Positions 9,239-16,340 are shown, numbered from the stretch's first letter. The stretch: 23,880 nucleotides of DNA from a methanogenic archaeon (GCA_902787415.1 CADAGG010000005.1:1-23880), one strand, 5' to 3'. A program made the numbers and translations. Notes: generated by a model not told the origin, from the sequence alone.

Positions 9239-9257
9239 AGGAAAAGTGCATTTTCCT
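9239..9257 (+). terminator. Terminator-like hairpin after the FNT gene
   Basis: AGGAAAA/TTTTCCT forms a perfect 7-bp stem with a GTGCA loop, 18 nt after the FNT stop. There is no long T-run after it, only the TTTT in the descending arm. Confidence 0.55.
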
Positions 9258-9265
9258 GCGAATAT

Positions 9266-9289
9266 GTTCGTATAAACTTTTAAACGAAC
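9266..9289. promoter_or_regulatory. 24-bp imperfect palindrome overlapping a TATA box
   Basis: The arms GTTCGT (9266-9271) and ACGAAC (9284-9289) flank an AT-rich centre that is itself nearly palindromic (10 of 12 pairs match) and contains the probable TATA box for the zinc-ribbon gene downstream. A regulator bound here would block that promoter. Confidence 0.45.
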
Positions 9290-9309
9290 TCCGTGAGTAG
9301 TTTAACTAT

Positions 9310-9333
9310 CGGTGATTTTTGCGGAAATCGCCG
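9310..9333 (+). other. Hairpin in the leader of the zinc-ribbon gene
   Basis: CGGTGATTT (9310-9318) can pair with AAATCGCCG (9325-9333) over 9 bp with one G-U pair and a 6-nt loop. The ascending arm contains GGTGAT, a good archaeal ribosome site sequence. The octamer CTATCGGT begins at 9306 and is repeated at 9353. A structure hiding or presenting a ribosome site is possible, but no start codon with normal spacing follows. Confidence 0.35.
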
Positions 9334-9396
9334 TAGGGGGAAACGCTTACGTCTATCGGTAGTTCGGCTCAGCCGCGCAGCGAGCGCTATTCGTGC

Positions 9397-9762
9397 TTGA
9401 TCTGCGGCGCCTCATGGAAGCCCAAGAAAAAGGTTGGGTTGCCCCATAGATGCCCCCGTTGTAAGAGCAAGATGTGGAACAACAGTTTCAAGCATCACTG
9501 CAACAGATGCCAATACGAGTGGGTATCGGCCTTCCATTCCCCGGACAGGTGTCCGGGCTGCCAGTCCCGCAAATGGAAACAGGACGGGTCGCTGGACGTG
9601 GGAGTGCAGTCCTATCTTCCGAAAGAAGCCAAGATCCCTATCCTGCTCAGGTACGACGCGGGCATGGGGTGCGTCAAGATCGCCATAGATCTGAACCACA
9701 CCTTCAGCACCGTCTACGACGTTATCAAGGAGACCTATCCCCAGGATAACGTCCGTCTTTGA
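9397..9762 (+). CDS. Zinc-ribbon protein of unknown function, start uncertain
   Basis: The protein has two zinc ribbons in its first half: CLIC with CPRC, and CNRC with CPGC, separated by Trp- and Lys-rich linkers, then a C-terminal domain without recognisable motifs (ILLRYDAGMGCVKIAIDL, STVYDVIKETY). Nucleic-acid binding or a regulatory role is plausible but only inferred. The start is a problem. The only ordinary start in frame is TTG at 9397, which lies inside the first CxxC and would remove its first Cys (codon 9394). The frame is open back to 9337, just after a TAG at 9334, but holds no ATG or GTG. Either an unusual start is used, the amber codon is read through, or the 5' end is damaged. 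A terminator follows at 9777. Confidence 0.6.
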   Translation: MICGASWKPKKKVGLPHRCPRCKSKMWNNSFKHHCNRCQYEWVSAFHSPDRCPGCQSRKWKQDGSLDVGVQSYLPKEAKIPILLRYDAGMGCVKIAIDLNHTFSTVYDVIKETYPQDNVRL

Positions 9763-9776
9763 ACATCGAAACCTCG

Positions 9777-9811
9777 CCTCCCGGGCAAAACCGGGAGGGA
9801 ACCTTGTTTTT
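9777..9811 (+). terminator. Terminator after the zinc-ribbon gene
   Basis: CCTCCCGG/CCGGGAGG forms a perfect 8-bp stem with a GCAAAA loop (9777-9798), followed by TTGTTTTT at 9804-9811, 15 nt after the stop codon. Confidence 0.75.
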
Positions 9812-9839
9812 CGCAATCTGCACGGATTGTTTATGCGAT

Positions 9840-9860
9840 TTTCGTAGAATCACTACGAAA
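9840..9860. repeat. Inverted repeat TTTCGTAG-AATCA-CTACGAAA
   Basis: Two perfect 8-bp arms are separated by 5 bp, about 30 bp upstream of the TATA-like ATATTTATAATATA (9890-9903). Its position and symmetry fit an operator for the small membrane-protein gene at 9990. The rest of 9812-9989 holds no gene. Confidence 0.45.
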
Positions 9861-9917
9861 TTAATTGATTTTGGCAATCCGAACAACGATATATTTATAA
9901 TATACTGCGAATTTAAT

Positions 9918-9939
9918 GTAGACAAAACGTAGACAAAAC
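9918..9939 (+). repeat. Perfect 11-bp tandem repeat in a leader
   Basis: GTAGACAAAAC occurs twice without a gap (9918-9928 and 9929-9939), just downstream of the TATA-like box at 9890-9903 and so near the expected transcript start of the next gene. Possible roles are a regulator site or a leader element; none is shown. Confidence 0.6.
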
Positions 9940-9989
9940 ACCTGACAAATCAAAGTCCATTAAAAATCAATTAAAAACAAGGTCGTATA

Positions 9990-10295
9990 ATGTCTTCCAA
10001 CCGTACTCTCTACAGAAGGCTGAGGTCCGATTATATTTATCTCGGGACCCTGGTCTTCACCCTCTGCATTCTCTCATTCTCATATTCGTACGCAGACTCC
10101 ATCGAGGTCCCTGCGGACGACAGCCTCGGCCCCGTTTATCTCGATCGGGCCGATTCCATCATTGTCACGCTGCCGGCCATCGGCGGCATGACCGGTACCG
10201 CCTTCCCCGAACCGCTGGTTGCAGCCGGCAGTGTCCCAGACACAGTCAAAAATGACGCCGTAAATCCTGCAACCGGCGGTGGTATCCGTGGATAA
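9990..10295 (+). CDS. Small membrane protein, unknown, probably damaged near its 3' end
   Basis: I do not recognise this gene. The open frame of 101 residues has a basic N-terminus and one membrane helix or signal anchor (IYLGTLVFTLCILSFSYSYA, residues ~17-36), then a polar part ending in a Gly-rich, low-quality tail. In the +1 frame, downstream codons 10333-10398 encode a second convincing membrane helix, SILGAFAVLGVDLLILSIMGMF, ending at TGA 10399-10401, just before the convergent gene. Joining the two would need one frameshift between 10264 and 10293 and reading through an in-frame TAG at 10312. The original gene may thus have spanned 9990-10401 with two membrane helices, and the present copy may be decaying. 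A weak AAGGT ribosome site precedes the ATG. Confidence 0.45.
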   Translation: MSSNRTLYRRLRSDYIYLGTLVFTLCILSFSYSYADSIEVPADDSLGPVYLDRADSIIVTLPAIGGMTGTAFPEPLVAAGSVPDTVKNDAVNPATGGGIRG

Positions 10296-10403
10296 GTACC
10301 GCAGCGGAAGATAGGTCCGCTTCAGTCCCTCGTCCATACTCGGGGCGTTCGCCGTGCTGGGTGTGGATCTCCTGATCCTGTCCATCATGGGGATGTTCTG
10401 ATC

Positions 10404-10874
10404 TCACTTCGAGCTGAACAGCTTGGCGTTAGAATACACCAGGAAGGAGATGAAGAACGAGAACACCAGCAGGACGATCTGCAGGGTGGCCGCACCGCTC
10501 ACCAGGACGATGATGCTCGCGATGAAGTAATGCTCGCGGATGCGGATGAGGTAGAACGCAACGAAGGACAACGCTCCGGATGCGACAAGACCCAGACCCT
10601 GAAGCCAGGGGCCGGTGGCGAGGTTGTAAACACCTCCGGCGACAGCGATGACCGCCCATACGAGGGTGAGCACGAAGACGAGCTTGTAGGTGAATCCCGT
10701 ATCGCTCTTCTTCCTCGCGGTCGGGAACACGACACGCCTCTTGGGCTGCTCCTGAGCTGCCTCCGCGGAGGGCTCGGCGGGCTTTTCCCTGCGTACGAGT
10801 TCGAAACCGCAGTGGGGACATACCTCTGTGCCGGGTTCGAGTTTCTCCCAGCAGCGCGGACACTGTTTCGCCAT
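10404..10874 (-). CDS. Zinc-ribbon integral membrane protein, unknown function
   Basis: The 156-residue protein begins with a zinc ribbon (Cys5-xx-Cys8, Cys19-xx-Cys22: CPRCWEKLEPGTEVCPHCG), then a charged linker (~25-60, Pro/Glu/Lys-rich) and about four membrane segments: LVFVLTLVWAVIAVAGGVY, LGLVASGALSFVAFYLI, YFIASIIVLVSGAATLQI and LLVFSFFISFLVY. This plan (ribbon in the cytoplasm followed by a small membrane bundle) is common in archaeal proteins of unknown role. An AT-rich box (TATTATATTT on the minus strand, about 10894-10903) lies some 25 bp from the ATG, so the mRNA is probably leaderless. It is convergent with the damaged gene at 9990. Confidence 0.8.
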   Translation of the reverse strand: MAKQCPRCWEKLEPGTEVCPHCGFELVRREKPAEPSAEAAQEQPKRRVVFPTARKKSDTGFTYKLVFVLTLVWAVIAVAGGVYNLATGPWLQGLGLVASGALSFVAFYLIRIREHYFIASIIVLVSGAATLQIVLLVFSFFISFLVYSNAKLFSSK

Positions 10875-10909
10875 GCTCGGACGATGGGGCGGACAAATAT
10901 AATAGTTAT

Positions 10910-10931
10910 CGGGCCGGCGGGTGCCGGCCCG
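10910..10931 (-). terminator. Hairpin between the flavin reductase gene and the next minus-strand gene
   Basis: CGGGCCGGC pairs with GCCGGCCCG over 9 bp around a 4-nt loop, 6 nt downstream of the flavin reductase stop on the minus strand. The following minus-strand sequence is AT-rich and also holds the promoter of the 10874 gene. Confidence 0.6.
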
Positions 10932-10937
10932 GAGAAT

Positions 10938-11495
10938 TCACTTGAGCTGCTTGCCGTCGCTGAAGGCGTTGCCGACCCTCTTGCCGAAGGCGTAATAGCC
11001 GTGTCCGGCACCGTCGTAAACGATGGGTTTCAGCTTTGCTGGGTCTATCTTACCGTCGGTGAGGATCGACTCGTCGGCGGCCACGTTGACGATCTGTCCG
11101 ATAATGACCTCGGTCTCGTCGTCGTAGCTGATCAGCCTGCACTCGAAAGCGAGAGGGAGCTCCTTGATCAGGGGCGCGTCCACGTTCTCGCTCTTCTCCG
11201 CATGGAACCCGGCCCTGGCGAACTTGTCGGGGACCTTGTAGCCGGAAACGATGCCCACGTAGTCGCAGGGGACCAGGGTGGATTCGGTGGCGAAGCTCAC
11301 GGTGAAGGCCTTGCGCTCGCGGATGTTCTCGGTGGTCTTGTGGGACCTGTCCACGCAGATCGATACCCTGTCCTCTCCGCAGATGCCGCCCCAGGCCGCG
11401 TTCATGGCGTTGGGGACGCCGTCCTTGTCATAGGATGCGATGATGTACACGGGCATGGGATAGGCGAGGGGTTTGGCTCCGAAATTCTTCCTCAT
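10938..11495 (-). CDS. Flavin reductase-like, FMN-binding protein
   Basis: The 185-residue protein belongs to the flavin reductase-like/flavoredoxin family, split-barrel FMN proteins that use NAD(P)H or pass electrons. Visible features are AYPMPVYIIASYDKDGVPNA near the N-terminus, NAAWGGICGEDRVSICVD near 27-45 (FMN contact region), THR-like DRSHKTTENIRERKAFTVSF near 45-65, and a conserved ECRLISYDDETEVIIGQIV near 115. Such proteins are frequent in strict anaerobes, where the partner is often unknown. TTTATC on the minus strand about 28 bp before the ATG suggests a leaderless transcript. The neighbours give no clue to its partner. Confidence 0.88.
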   Translation of the reverse strand: MRKNFGAKPLAYPMPVYIIASYDKDGVPNAMNAAWGGICGEDRVSICVDRSHKTTENIRERKAFTVSFATESTLVPCDYVGIVSGYKVPDKFARAGFHAEKSENVDAPLIKELPLAFECRLISYDDETEVIIGQIVNVAADESILTDGKIDPAKLKPIVYDGAGHGYYAFGKRVGNAFSDGKQLK

Positions 11496-11540
11496 GCGAC
11501 CCGAATCGACAACTGCAGATAAACCGTTTTCGCATCTGGG

Positions 11541-11987
11541 TCATCCATCGCAGGAGGGGTCGGTGAACTGTGCGAGGAACCTCCCGGAAGGTCCCGGATT
11601 GAGACAGTTCGCCGCCTCGGCGAAGTCCACGATCCCCTTCAGCATGGGCATCATCCCCTCGGGGCAGCAGCCGTCCCCGGACGAGTAGAACCATGCGCCG
11701 TCGGTCAGTATGCTGAGCCTCCAGGACATGCAGTGGGGATCCGGGCCGGATGAGTATCTCTTGGCCCACTTCCAGAATCCCGAGTAGGCCACGGGGTTGA
11801 TGAGCTTCCACCAGCCGTCGTCATCAAGAGTGAACTCTATCCTGCGCCTGATGCCTGCGGAGAAAACGGTTACCTTGCAGATGCGGGTGCTGCGCCAGGC
11901 CTCCACCGAGATGGATCCCTGGTTCGTGAAGAACTCGAAAAGTACGTTCCCGATACGGTCCTGCCTGAACGGTACCTGCTCTGCCAT
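11541..11987 (-). CDS. Hypothetical protein, unrecognised
   Basis: The 148-residue soluble protein has no signal peptide or membrane helix and no family I recognise. It is rich in Trp and aromatic residues (FTLDDDGWWKLI, YSGFWKWAKRY, TDGAWFYSS) and has a Cys pair (GDGCCPEG) and several single Cys in its C-terminal third. The alternation of charged and aromatic stretches suggests a beta-rich fold. The ATG at 11987 follows GGAAGG closely. The reading frame has its own palindromic promoter upstream (12021-12037), so it is not simply the tail of the cysS transcript. Confidence 0.7.
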   Translation of the reverse strand: MAEQVPFRQDRIGNVLFEFFTNQGSISVEAWRSTRICKVTVFSAGIRRRIEFTLDDDGWWKLINPVAYSGFWKWAKRYSSGPDPHCMSWRLSILTDGAWFYSSGDGCCPEGMMPMLKGIVDFAEAANCLNPGPSGRFLAQFTDPSCDG

Positions 11988-11989
11988 CG

Positions 11990-12010
11990 CCTTCCAATCC
12001 TCATGGAAGG
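11990..12010 (-). promoter_or_regulatory. Inverted repeat covering the ribosome site of the 11987 gene
   Basis: CCTTCCA (11990-11996) and TGGAAGG (12004-12010) are perfect 7-bp arms separated by 7 bp. On the minus strand the second arm, TGGAAGG, is the ribosome-binding region directly before the ATG. A stem here would mask it, unless transcription starts inside the repeat. Confidence 0.35.
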
Positions 12011-12020
12011 TTAGGGTGCC

Positions 12021-12037
12021 GGCGGTATATAACCGCC
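12021..12037. promoter_or_regulatory. Palindrome GGCGGT-ATATA-ACCGCC: promoter of the 11987 gene and possible cysS terminator
   Basis: Perfect 6-bp GC arms flank a TATA core, 34 bp upstream of the 11987 start on the minus strand. It is also the only stem-loop downstream of the cysS stop (23 nt away; 8 bp with one G-U pair in RNA). It could act as an operator over the TATA box, as a terminator stem for cysS, or both. Confidence 0.45.
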
Positions 12038-12059
12038 AGCAAGTTATTTTTTCGGTGCC

Positions 12060-13484
12060 TCAGATCTTCTTCCACTTGACGCCGTCGGAGGTGTCCTCGA
12101 GGACGTATCCCGCCTCCTTCAGGCGGTCGCGGATCATGTCGGCGAACTGGTACTGCTTGTTGGCCCTGAGCTCCTTCCTGAGGTCGATGAGGATGGACAT
12201 GACGGCATCGAAGGCGCCGTTGTCCTCCTGTTCCTCCTCCTCGGGCAGGATGCCGAGCACGGAATCCACGTCGGCGAGGAATGCGAGTACCGCCTCGGCG
12301 CCGGCCTTGGTGAGAGCCTTGTCGCCCATCAGCTTGTTGGTGCTGCGGGCGAGGGCGAAGAGCGCCTCGATGGCGGCGCGGGTGTTGAAGTCGTCGTCCA
12401 TGGCCTCGGTGAAGTCCTTCTTGGCAGTGTCCACGAGCGCGGCTGCCTCTCCGGCGTCCCCTGCGGGACCGTCGCGCGCGCATGCCTGCAGGTCGCGGAA
12501 GTTGTTCCACAGCCTCTTCAGCGCAGCCTGGGCCTCGAGCATGTTCTCCTCACCGTAGGTGAGGGGGCTCCTGTAGTGGGTGTTGAGATAGTAGAAGCGG
12601 ATGGTGTACTTGTCGAACTTGGCGGCCACATCCTCGACCTTGAAGAAGTTCTTCAGGGACTTGGACATCTTGACGGTCTTGCCGTCGGCGCCCTTGGTCT
12701 CGAGCATTCCGTTGTGCATCCAGTAGTTGGCGAGCTTGCATCCGCAGGCCGCCTCGGTCTGGGCAATCTCGTTCTCGTGGTGGGGGAAGACCAGGTCGTT
12801 TCCTCCTCCGTGGATGTCGATGGTGTCGCCGAGGTAGTGCCTGATCATGGCCGAGCACTCGATGTGCCAGCCGGGCCTTCCCTTGCCCCAGGGGGAGTCC
12901 CAGAAGACCTCTCCGGGCTTGACTCCCTTCCATACGGCGAAGTCGAGGGGGTCCTCCTTGTTGGGGTCGAGGTCGACGCGTCCGGCGGACTTCATCTCCT
13001 CGATGGTGCGGTTGGAGAGGGCTCCGAAGTCGGGGATCTTCCTCACGCGGAAGTATACGCTGCCGTCGGCGGTGGCGTATCCGTAGCCCTTGTCGACGAT
13101 GTCCTTCACCATGTCGATGATGTAGGGCATGCTGGTGCTCGCCTGGGGGTAGATGTCGGCCTTCTTCACGCCGAGCTTGGCGACGTCCTCGAAGTACTTC
13201 TTGATGTAGTCGGAGGACAGCTGCAGGGGGTCGATGCCCCTCTCGTTGGCGCGGTTGATGATCTTGTCGTCGACATCGGTGAAGTTGGTGACGTAGGTGA
13301 CGTCGTAGCCGAGGTACTGGAGGTAGCGCCTGACGACATCGAAGGTGATGATGCTCCTGGCGTGTCCCATGTGGATGTCGTCGTAGACGGTGACCCCGCA
13401 GACGTACATCTTTACCTTCCCCTCTTCGATGGGGACGAACGGTTCCTTCCTGTTGGTGAGAGTGTTGGAGATCTTCAGACTCAT
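12060..13484 (-). CDS. cysS: Cysteinyl-tRNA synthetase
   Basis: CysS charges tRNA-Cys with cysteine. The 474-residue class I synthetase has the zinc-site Cys29 in [18 protein letters not shown], the HIGH motif as HMGH (38-41), [10 protein letters not shown] near 75, [12 protein letters not shown] near 205, [20 protein letters not shown] near 225 and the KMSKS loop near 267 ([12 protein letters not shown]). A C-terminal helical domain completes the usual length. The start is set at 13484, where ATG overlaps the cysE stop (ATGA) with AGGAG a few bases upstream; the long upstream extension of the frame is an Arg-rich shadow of cysE. Several methanogens lack this enzyme and use SepRS/SepCysS; here the direct route is encoded. 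Confidence 0.97.
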   Translation of the reverse strand: MSLKISNTLTNRKEPFVPIEEGKVKMYVCGVTVYDDIHMGHARSIITFDVVRRYLQYLGYDVTYVTNFTDVDDKIINRANERGIDPLQLSSDYIKKYFEDVAKLGVKKADIYPQASTSMPYIIDMVKDIVDKGYGYATADGSVYFRVRKIPDFGALSNRTIEEMKSAGRVDLDPNKEDPLDFAVWKGVKPGEVFWDSPWGKGRPGWHIECSAMIRHYLGDTIDIHGGGNDLVFPHHENEIAQTEAACGCKLANYWMHNGMLETKGADGKTVKMSKSLKNFFKVEDVAAKFDKYTIRFYYLNTHYRSPLTYGEENMLEAQAALKRLWNNFRDLQACARDGPAGDAGEAAALVDTAKKDFTEAMDDDFNTRAAIEALFALARSTNKLMGDKALTKAGAEAVLAFLADVDSVLGILPEEEEQEDNGAFDAVMSILIDLRKELRANKQYQFADMIRDRLKEAGYVLEDTSDGVKWKKI

Positions 13485-14149
13485 TCCCTGTCGCTCCTGA
13501 GTTTCATGTTCTCGTCGCGCAGCGCGCTGACGGTGTTGTTGAGGGCCTCGATCTGCGCCTCGAGCTTGGCGATGCGCTCCTCCATGATGTCGGGGATCTT
13601 GTTGTGGTCGAGCGCGTCCTTCATGTCGACGCGGACCCCTCCGCATTTGATGATCTGCCCGGGGACCCCTACCACGGTGCAGTCCGGGGGGACGTCCTTG
13701 AGGACCACGGAGCCCGCTCCGATCCTCACGTCGTCGCCGATGGTTATGTCCCCGAGGACGATGGCCCCGGCACCCACCACGATACGGTTGCCGAGGGTCG
13801 GATGCCTCTTGCCCTTGCTGGTGGAGACTCCGCCGAGGGTGACTCCCTGGTAGAGGCTCACGTCGTCCCCGATGATGGCGGTCTCGCCGACGACCACGCC
13901 GGTGGCATGGTCGATGAAGAACCTCTTGCCGATGGTCGCACCGGGATGGATGTCGCACCCGGTCAGCTGGTGGGCGCGGTAGTTGATCTCCCTGGCCTCC
14001 TTGAACTTGCCCTCGAGCCAAAGCTTGTGGCTCTCCCTATACATGGAAACCGCCTGGAATCCGGTATGGAACTTGATGGCGTCTTCTTCGTCGATGATGG
14101 CAGGATCGCGGTCCATCACCGCCTTGAGGTCCTCGGGCTCGTAGTACAT
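13481..14149 (-). CDS. cysE: Serine O-acetyltransferase with a C-terminal coiled coil
   Basis: CysE makes O-acetylserine, the precursor of cysteine, from serine and acetyl-CoA. The 222-residue protein has a short N-terminal helical part (DRDPAIIDEEDAIKFHTGFQAV) followed by a left-handed beta-helix of hexapeptide repeats: DIHPGATIGKRFFIDHATGVVVGE, SLYQGVTLGG, KGKRHPTLGN, IVVGAGAIVLG, RIGAGSVVLKDVPP, VVGVPGQIIKCGG. The catalytic His residues lie in DIHPG, FIDHATG and KRHPTLG. The C-terminus adds a heptad-like helix of about 35 residues (EERIAKLEAQIEALNNTVSAL), known in some bacterial forms. The start at 14149 fits the family's N-terminus and lies about 26 bp from a TATA box; the longer frame upstream is a shadow of the 14203 gene. 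The cysE-cysS pairing also occurs in Firmicutes, so bacterial origin is possible. Confidence 0.94.
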   Translation of the reverse strand: MYYEPEDLKAVMDRDPAIIDEEDAIKFHTGFQAVSMYRESHKLWLEGKFKEAREINYRAHQLTGCDIHPGATIGKRFFIDHATGVVVGETAIIGDDVSLYQGVTLGGVSTSKGKRHPTLGNRIVVGAGAIVLGDITIGDDVRIGAGSVVLKDVPPDCTVVGVPGQIIKCGGVRVDMKDALDHNKIPDIMEERIAKLEAQIEALNNTVSALRDENMKLRSDRE

Positions 14150-14171
14150 GCTGACGGCTATCTGTACCAGC

Positions 14172-14180
14172 CTTTTAAAT
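14172..14180 (-). promoter_or_regulatory. TATA box of cysE-cysS
   Basis: On the minus strand the sequence ATTTAAAAG lies 23-31 bp upstream of the cysE ATG, placing the transcript start at the ATG. It sits between the stop of the PAPS-reductase-like gene (14203) and cysE, so cysE-cysS can be expressed independently of it. Confidence 0.5.
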
Positions 14181-14202
14181 TCTCGTACGCGGGAACGAGG
14201 GC

Positions 14203-16155
14203 TCAGTCCTCGAAGCCCTTCTCCTCGGTCTTGGCCGCGGGGGCGAAGTTGACCGCGGGGCAGGGGCCGTAGCACTTCATGCAGAAGATGCAGTCGTCCT
14301 CATGGATGTGCACCTTCCCGCCCTCCATGTACAGGGCCTTCTCCTCGCAGCGGGCGGCGCAGAGACCGCATCCGACGCAGTTGAAGGCACGCGCGATGAG
14401 CTGCACCGCATGCTCCATGTTCTGCTTCGCATCGCCCTGCGTGAGGGCCTTGGTGGTGATAGACCCAGCACCGTAGAAAGTGGTGTAGTTGGCGTAGATG
14501 GCGTCGTTCTCCTCGTCGAACTTTATGACCCATCCGAGGGCGTGGGTAAAGGGCTCGAGGACCTTCAGGTCGATGGGCCTCGAGAGGGCCGCCTCGATGC
14601 TGTATCCCATGGTGCATGGGGAGTATCCGTCCTGCACCTTGACGGCGACGGGTCCGTCGTCGGCGGGGTCGAGGGCGCGGGATGCCTTCATGGGAGGGAC
14701 CTCCTTGCCGGTGACCCTCTTGATCTCCTCCTTCACGGAGTTGGGGGCGCTCTTCCACCTCCAGAGGCCGTACTTCTTCCACTCCTCGGGAAGACCGGTC
14801 CTGGAGCTGTAGTCGCTGAGGTATTGGTCCCAGCGGGAGTACTGGGAACTGGCCTGACGGATGGTGTCCAGGTCGGCCATGTCCGAGGCGGGGCACATGA
14901 GGCATCCGATGCGGTCCAGGCCGTGGGCGTACCAGTAGTTGAAAGGTTCCTTCTTGTAGAAGATGTACAGCCACACGTGCATGGCGGACCAGCTCTGGAT
15001 GGGGGAGGCTCCGATCTGCCCGGGGGTCCAGGGGTTCTGCCACACCCTGGGCTTCTCGTGGCGGGCCTCGGACTCGTACTTCCTCTGGCCGATGAACGAC
15101 AGCACCCCGTTCGGATAGTTCTTGGTGATCGCGGCCACGGTGGGGCCGAGCTTGTTGGTCTTGCAGCACCAGCGGTAGTCCTTGGCGGGCGGGCCGAAGT
15201 AGACCAGGTTTCCGTAGAAGGCGTCCTTGGGGGGCTCCTGCTCCACCAGCTTCACGTTGTGCCTCTCGGCGAAGTCGTGGACGTAGCGGACGGTCTCGTC
15301 TAGTTCGAGGCCGGTGTTGATGAACATCGGGGGCACGTCTACCCCGGCGTCCATGGTGAGCAGCATGGAAGCGAGCGAATCCTTGCCTCCGGAGAAGGAG
15401 ACCACGGTGGGGATGTCCTTGTACTTCTCCATGGTCTTGTGAATGAAAGATATGGCCTCGTCACGCCTCTTGATGATGACCGCCTCGTTGGCCTTCACCA
15501 CGTCGTCCCATGTGTGGGCGACGTCAGAGGTCACGGGGGTTTCCTCCTTGTGCCAGCGTGTCTTAACTGCGACCCCGCGGTTGAGCTCAACCATGTCCTT
15601 CCCGGACATCTTGGCGACACCGGTACCGATGACGGTGCGGTCGGCGAGGACCATGATGACCTCGTCGTCGATCCGGATGTTCGGGTCGGCGTCGCACACG
15701 CCGGGGGCCATGAGGTTCTTGTTCTCCCTGACGAAAGGAGCGGCATCGGGGTTCAGGACCACGTAGCCCTTGCTCATGACCTTGGCGATGCGCAGGGCGC
15801 CCTGCATGCGGATGATGAACCTCCATCCCACGCCGAGGTCGAACCTCTCGGTGGCCACGATGGTGCCGTCGCTGAGGATCTCCTCCATCCTGTCGATGGC
15901 GGGGCACTTGTTCATCACCGCGACGTGGCCCTCCGGCAGCATCGCCTTTCCGCAGCCCTCTCCGAAGCACTCGTCCGCCATGGCCCTCGCCTTGTCGATG
16001 TCGTAATCGAACGCGGGCCTGGAATCGGCGGGAGGGGTCAGCTCCGTCTCCGCGGTGGGTGCGCCGCACACGGGACAGGTCTTGGACTCCATGATCGGGA
16101 GGTTGCAGGGGAAGCACCACCTCAGGTGGTTCCTTCCCAATTTCGTCATTGCCAT
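14203..16155 (-). CDS. PUA domain / PAPS-reductase-like / 2[4Fe-4S] ferredoxin fusion protein
   Basis: The 650-residue protein has four parts: a zinc ribbon (Cys14-xx-Cys17, Cys27-xx-Cys30), a PUA-like domain (~75-200, GHVAVMNKCPAIDRMEEI, RTVIGTGVAKMSG), a PP-loop ATP-binding domain of the PAPS reductase family (SFSGGKDS at 253-260, then DVPPMFINTGLELDETVRYV, RWCCKTNKLGP, IGQRKYESEAR, GCLMCPASDMADLD), and a C-terminal pair of 4Fe-4S motifs (CVGCGLCAARC, CIFCMKCYGPCP). Such fusions are known in methanogens, annotated as PAPS reductase; true sulfate reduction is doubtful, and the PUA domain hints at an RNA substrate such as tRNA thiolation. The position before cysE-cysS supports a role in sulfur or cysteine handling. 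The start at 16155 fits a TATA-like box (GTATTAATAC, 16176-16185). Confidence 0.88.
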   Translation of the reverse strand: MAMTKLGRNHLRWCFPCNLPIMESKTCPVCGAPTAETELTPPADSRPAFDYDIDKARAMADECFGEGCGKAMLPEGHVAVMNKCPAIDRMEEILSDGTIVATERFDLGVGWRFIIRMQGALRIAKVMSKGYVVLNPDAAPFVRENKNLMAPGVCDADPNIRIDDEVIMVLADRTVIGTGVAKMSGKDMVELNRGVAVKTRWHKEETPVTSDVAHTWDDVVKANEAVIIKRRDEAISFIHKTMEKYKDIPTVVSFSGGKDSLASMLLTMDAGVDVPPMFINTGLELDETVRYVHDFAERHNVKLVEQEPPKDAFYGNLVYFGPPAKDYRWCCKTNKLGPTVAAITKNYPNGVLSFIGQRKYESEARHEKPRVWQNPWTPGQIGASPIQSWSAMHVWLYIFYKKEPFNYWYAHGLDRIGCLMCPASDMADLDTIRQASSQYSRWDQYLSDYSSRTGLPEEWKKYGLWRWKSAPNSVKEEIKRVTGKEVPPMKASRALDPADDGPVAVKVQDGYSPCTMGYSIEAALSRPIDLKVLEPFTHALGWVIKFDEENDAIYANYTTFYGAGSITTKALTQGDAKQNMEHAVQLIARAFNCVGCGLCAARCEEKALYMEGGKVHIHEDDCIFCMKCYGPCPAVNFAPAAKTEEKGFED

Positions 16156-16271
16156 GAAACGGCGATATCGGTTACGTATTAATACGGTTGCGCACGCACA
16201 CGGAGGGTAAGCGCAGGGAAGGATATTTGTAAAAAAGTGATATTTTCCGTAGTATACTGCATTTTTGTTAC

Positions 16272-16300
16272 ATTTCAAAAATTGTTTGAATGTTTAAATA
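16272..16300 (+). promoter_or_regulatory. Promoter of the methyltransferase-ArsR gene with a palindrome
   Basis: ATTTCAAA (16272-16279) and TTTGAATG (16285-16292) form an inverted repeat with a 5-bp spacer directly upstream of the TATA box TTTAAATA (16293-16300). The predicted transcript start is near 16323. The palindrome resembles the one upstream of the DtxR gene (6281-6300). The remainder of 16156-16340 holds no gene. Confidence 0.5.
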
Positions 16301-16340
16301 TAATAAAGGTATTATTTTTACATAAAGGGTGTTCTGTAAA

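Noticed and set aside
9319..9336. Pyrrolysine read-through at TAG 9334 from a TTG start at 9319
   Set aside because: The ribosome site would be only 2 nt from the start, and no family context for pyrrolysine is seen; kept as a question, not as an annotation.
13485..14021. N-terminal extension of the cysS frame
   Set aside because: Arg/Gly/His-rich sequence overlapping cysE on the same strand; CysS has its normal N-terminus at 13484, with a coupled ATGA start.
14302..15303. 333-codon plus-strand frame opposite the PAPS-reductase-like gene
   Set aside because: Biased composition with no recognisable motif; the minus strand carries well-conserved domains.
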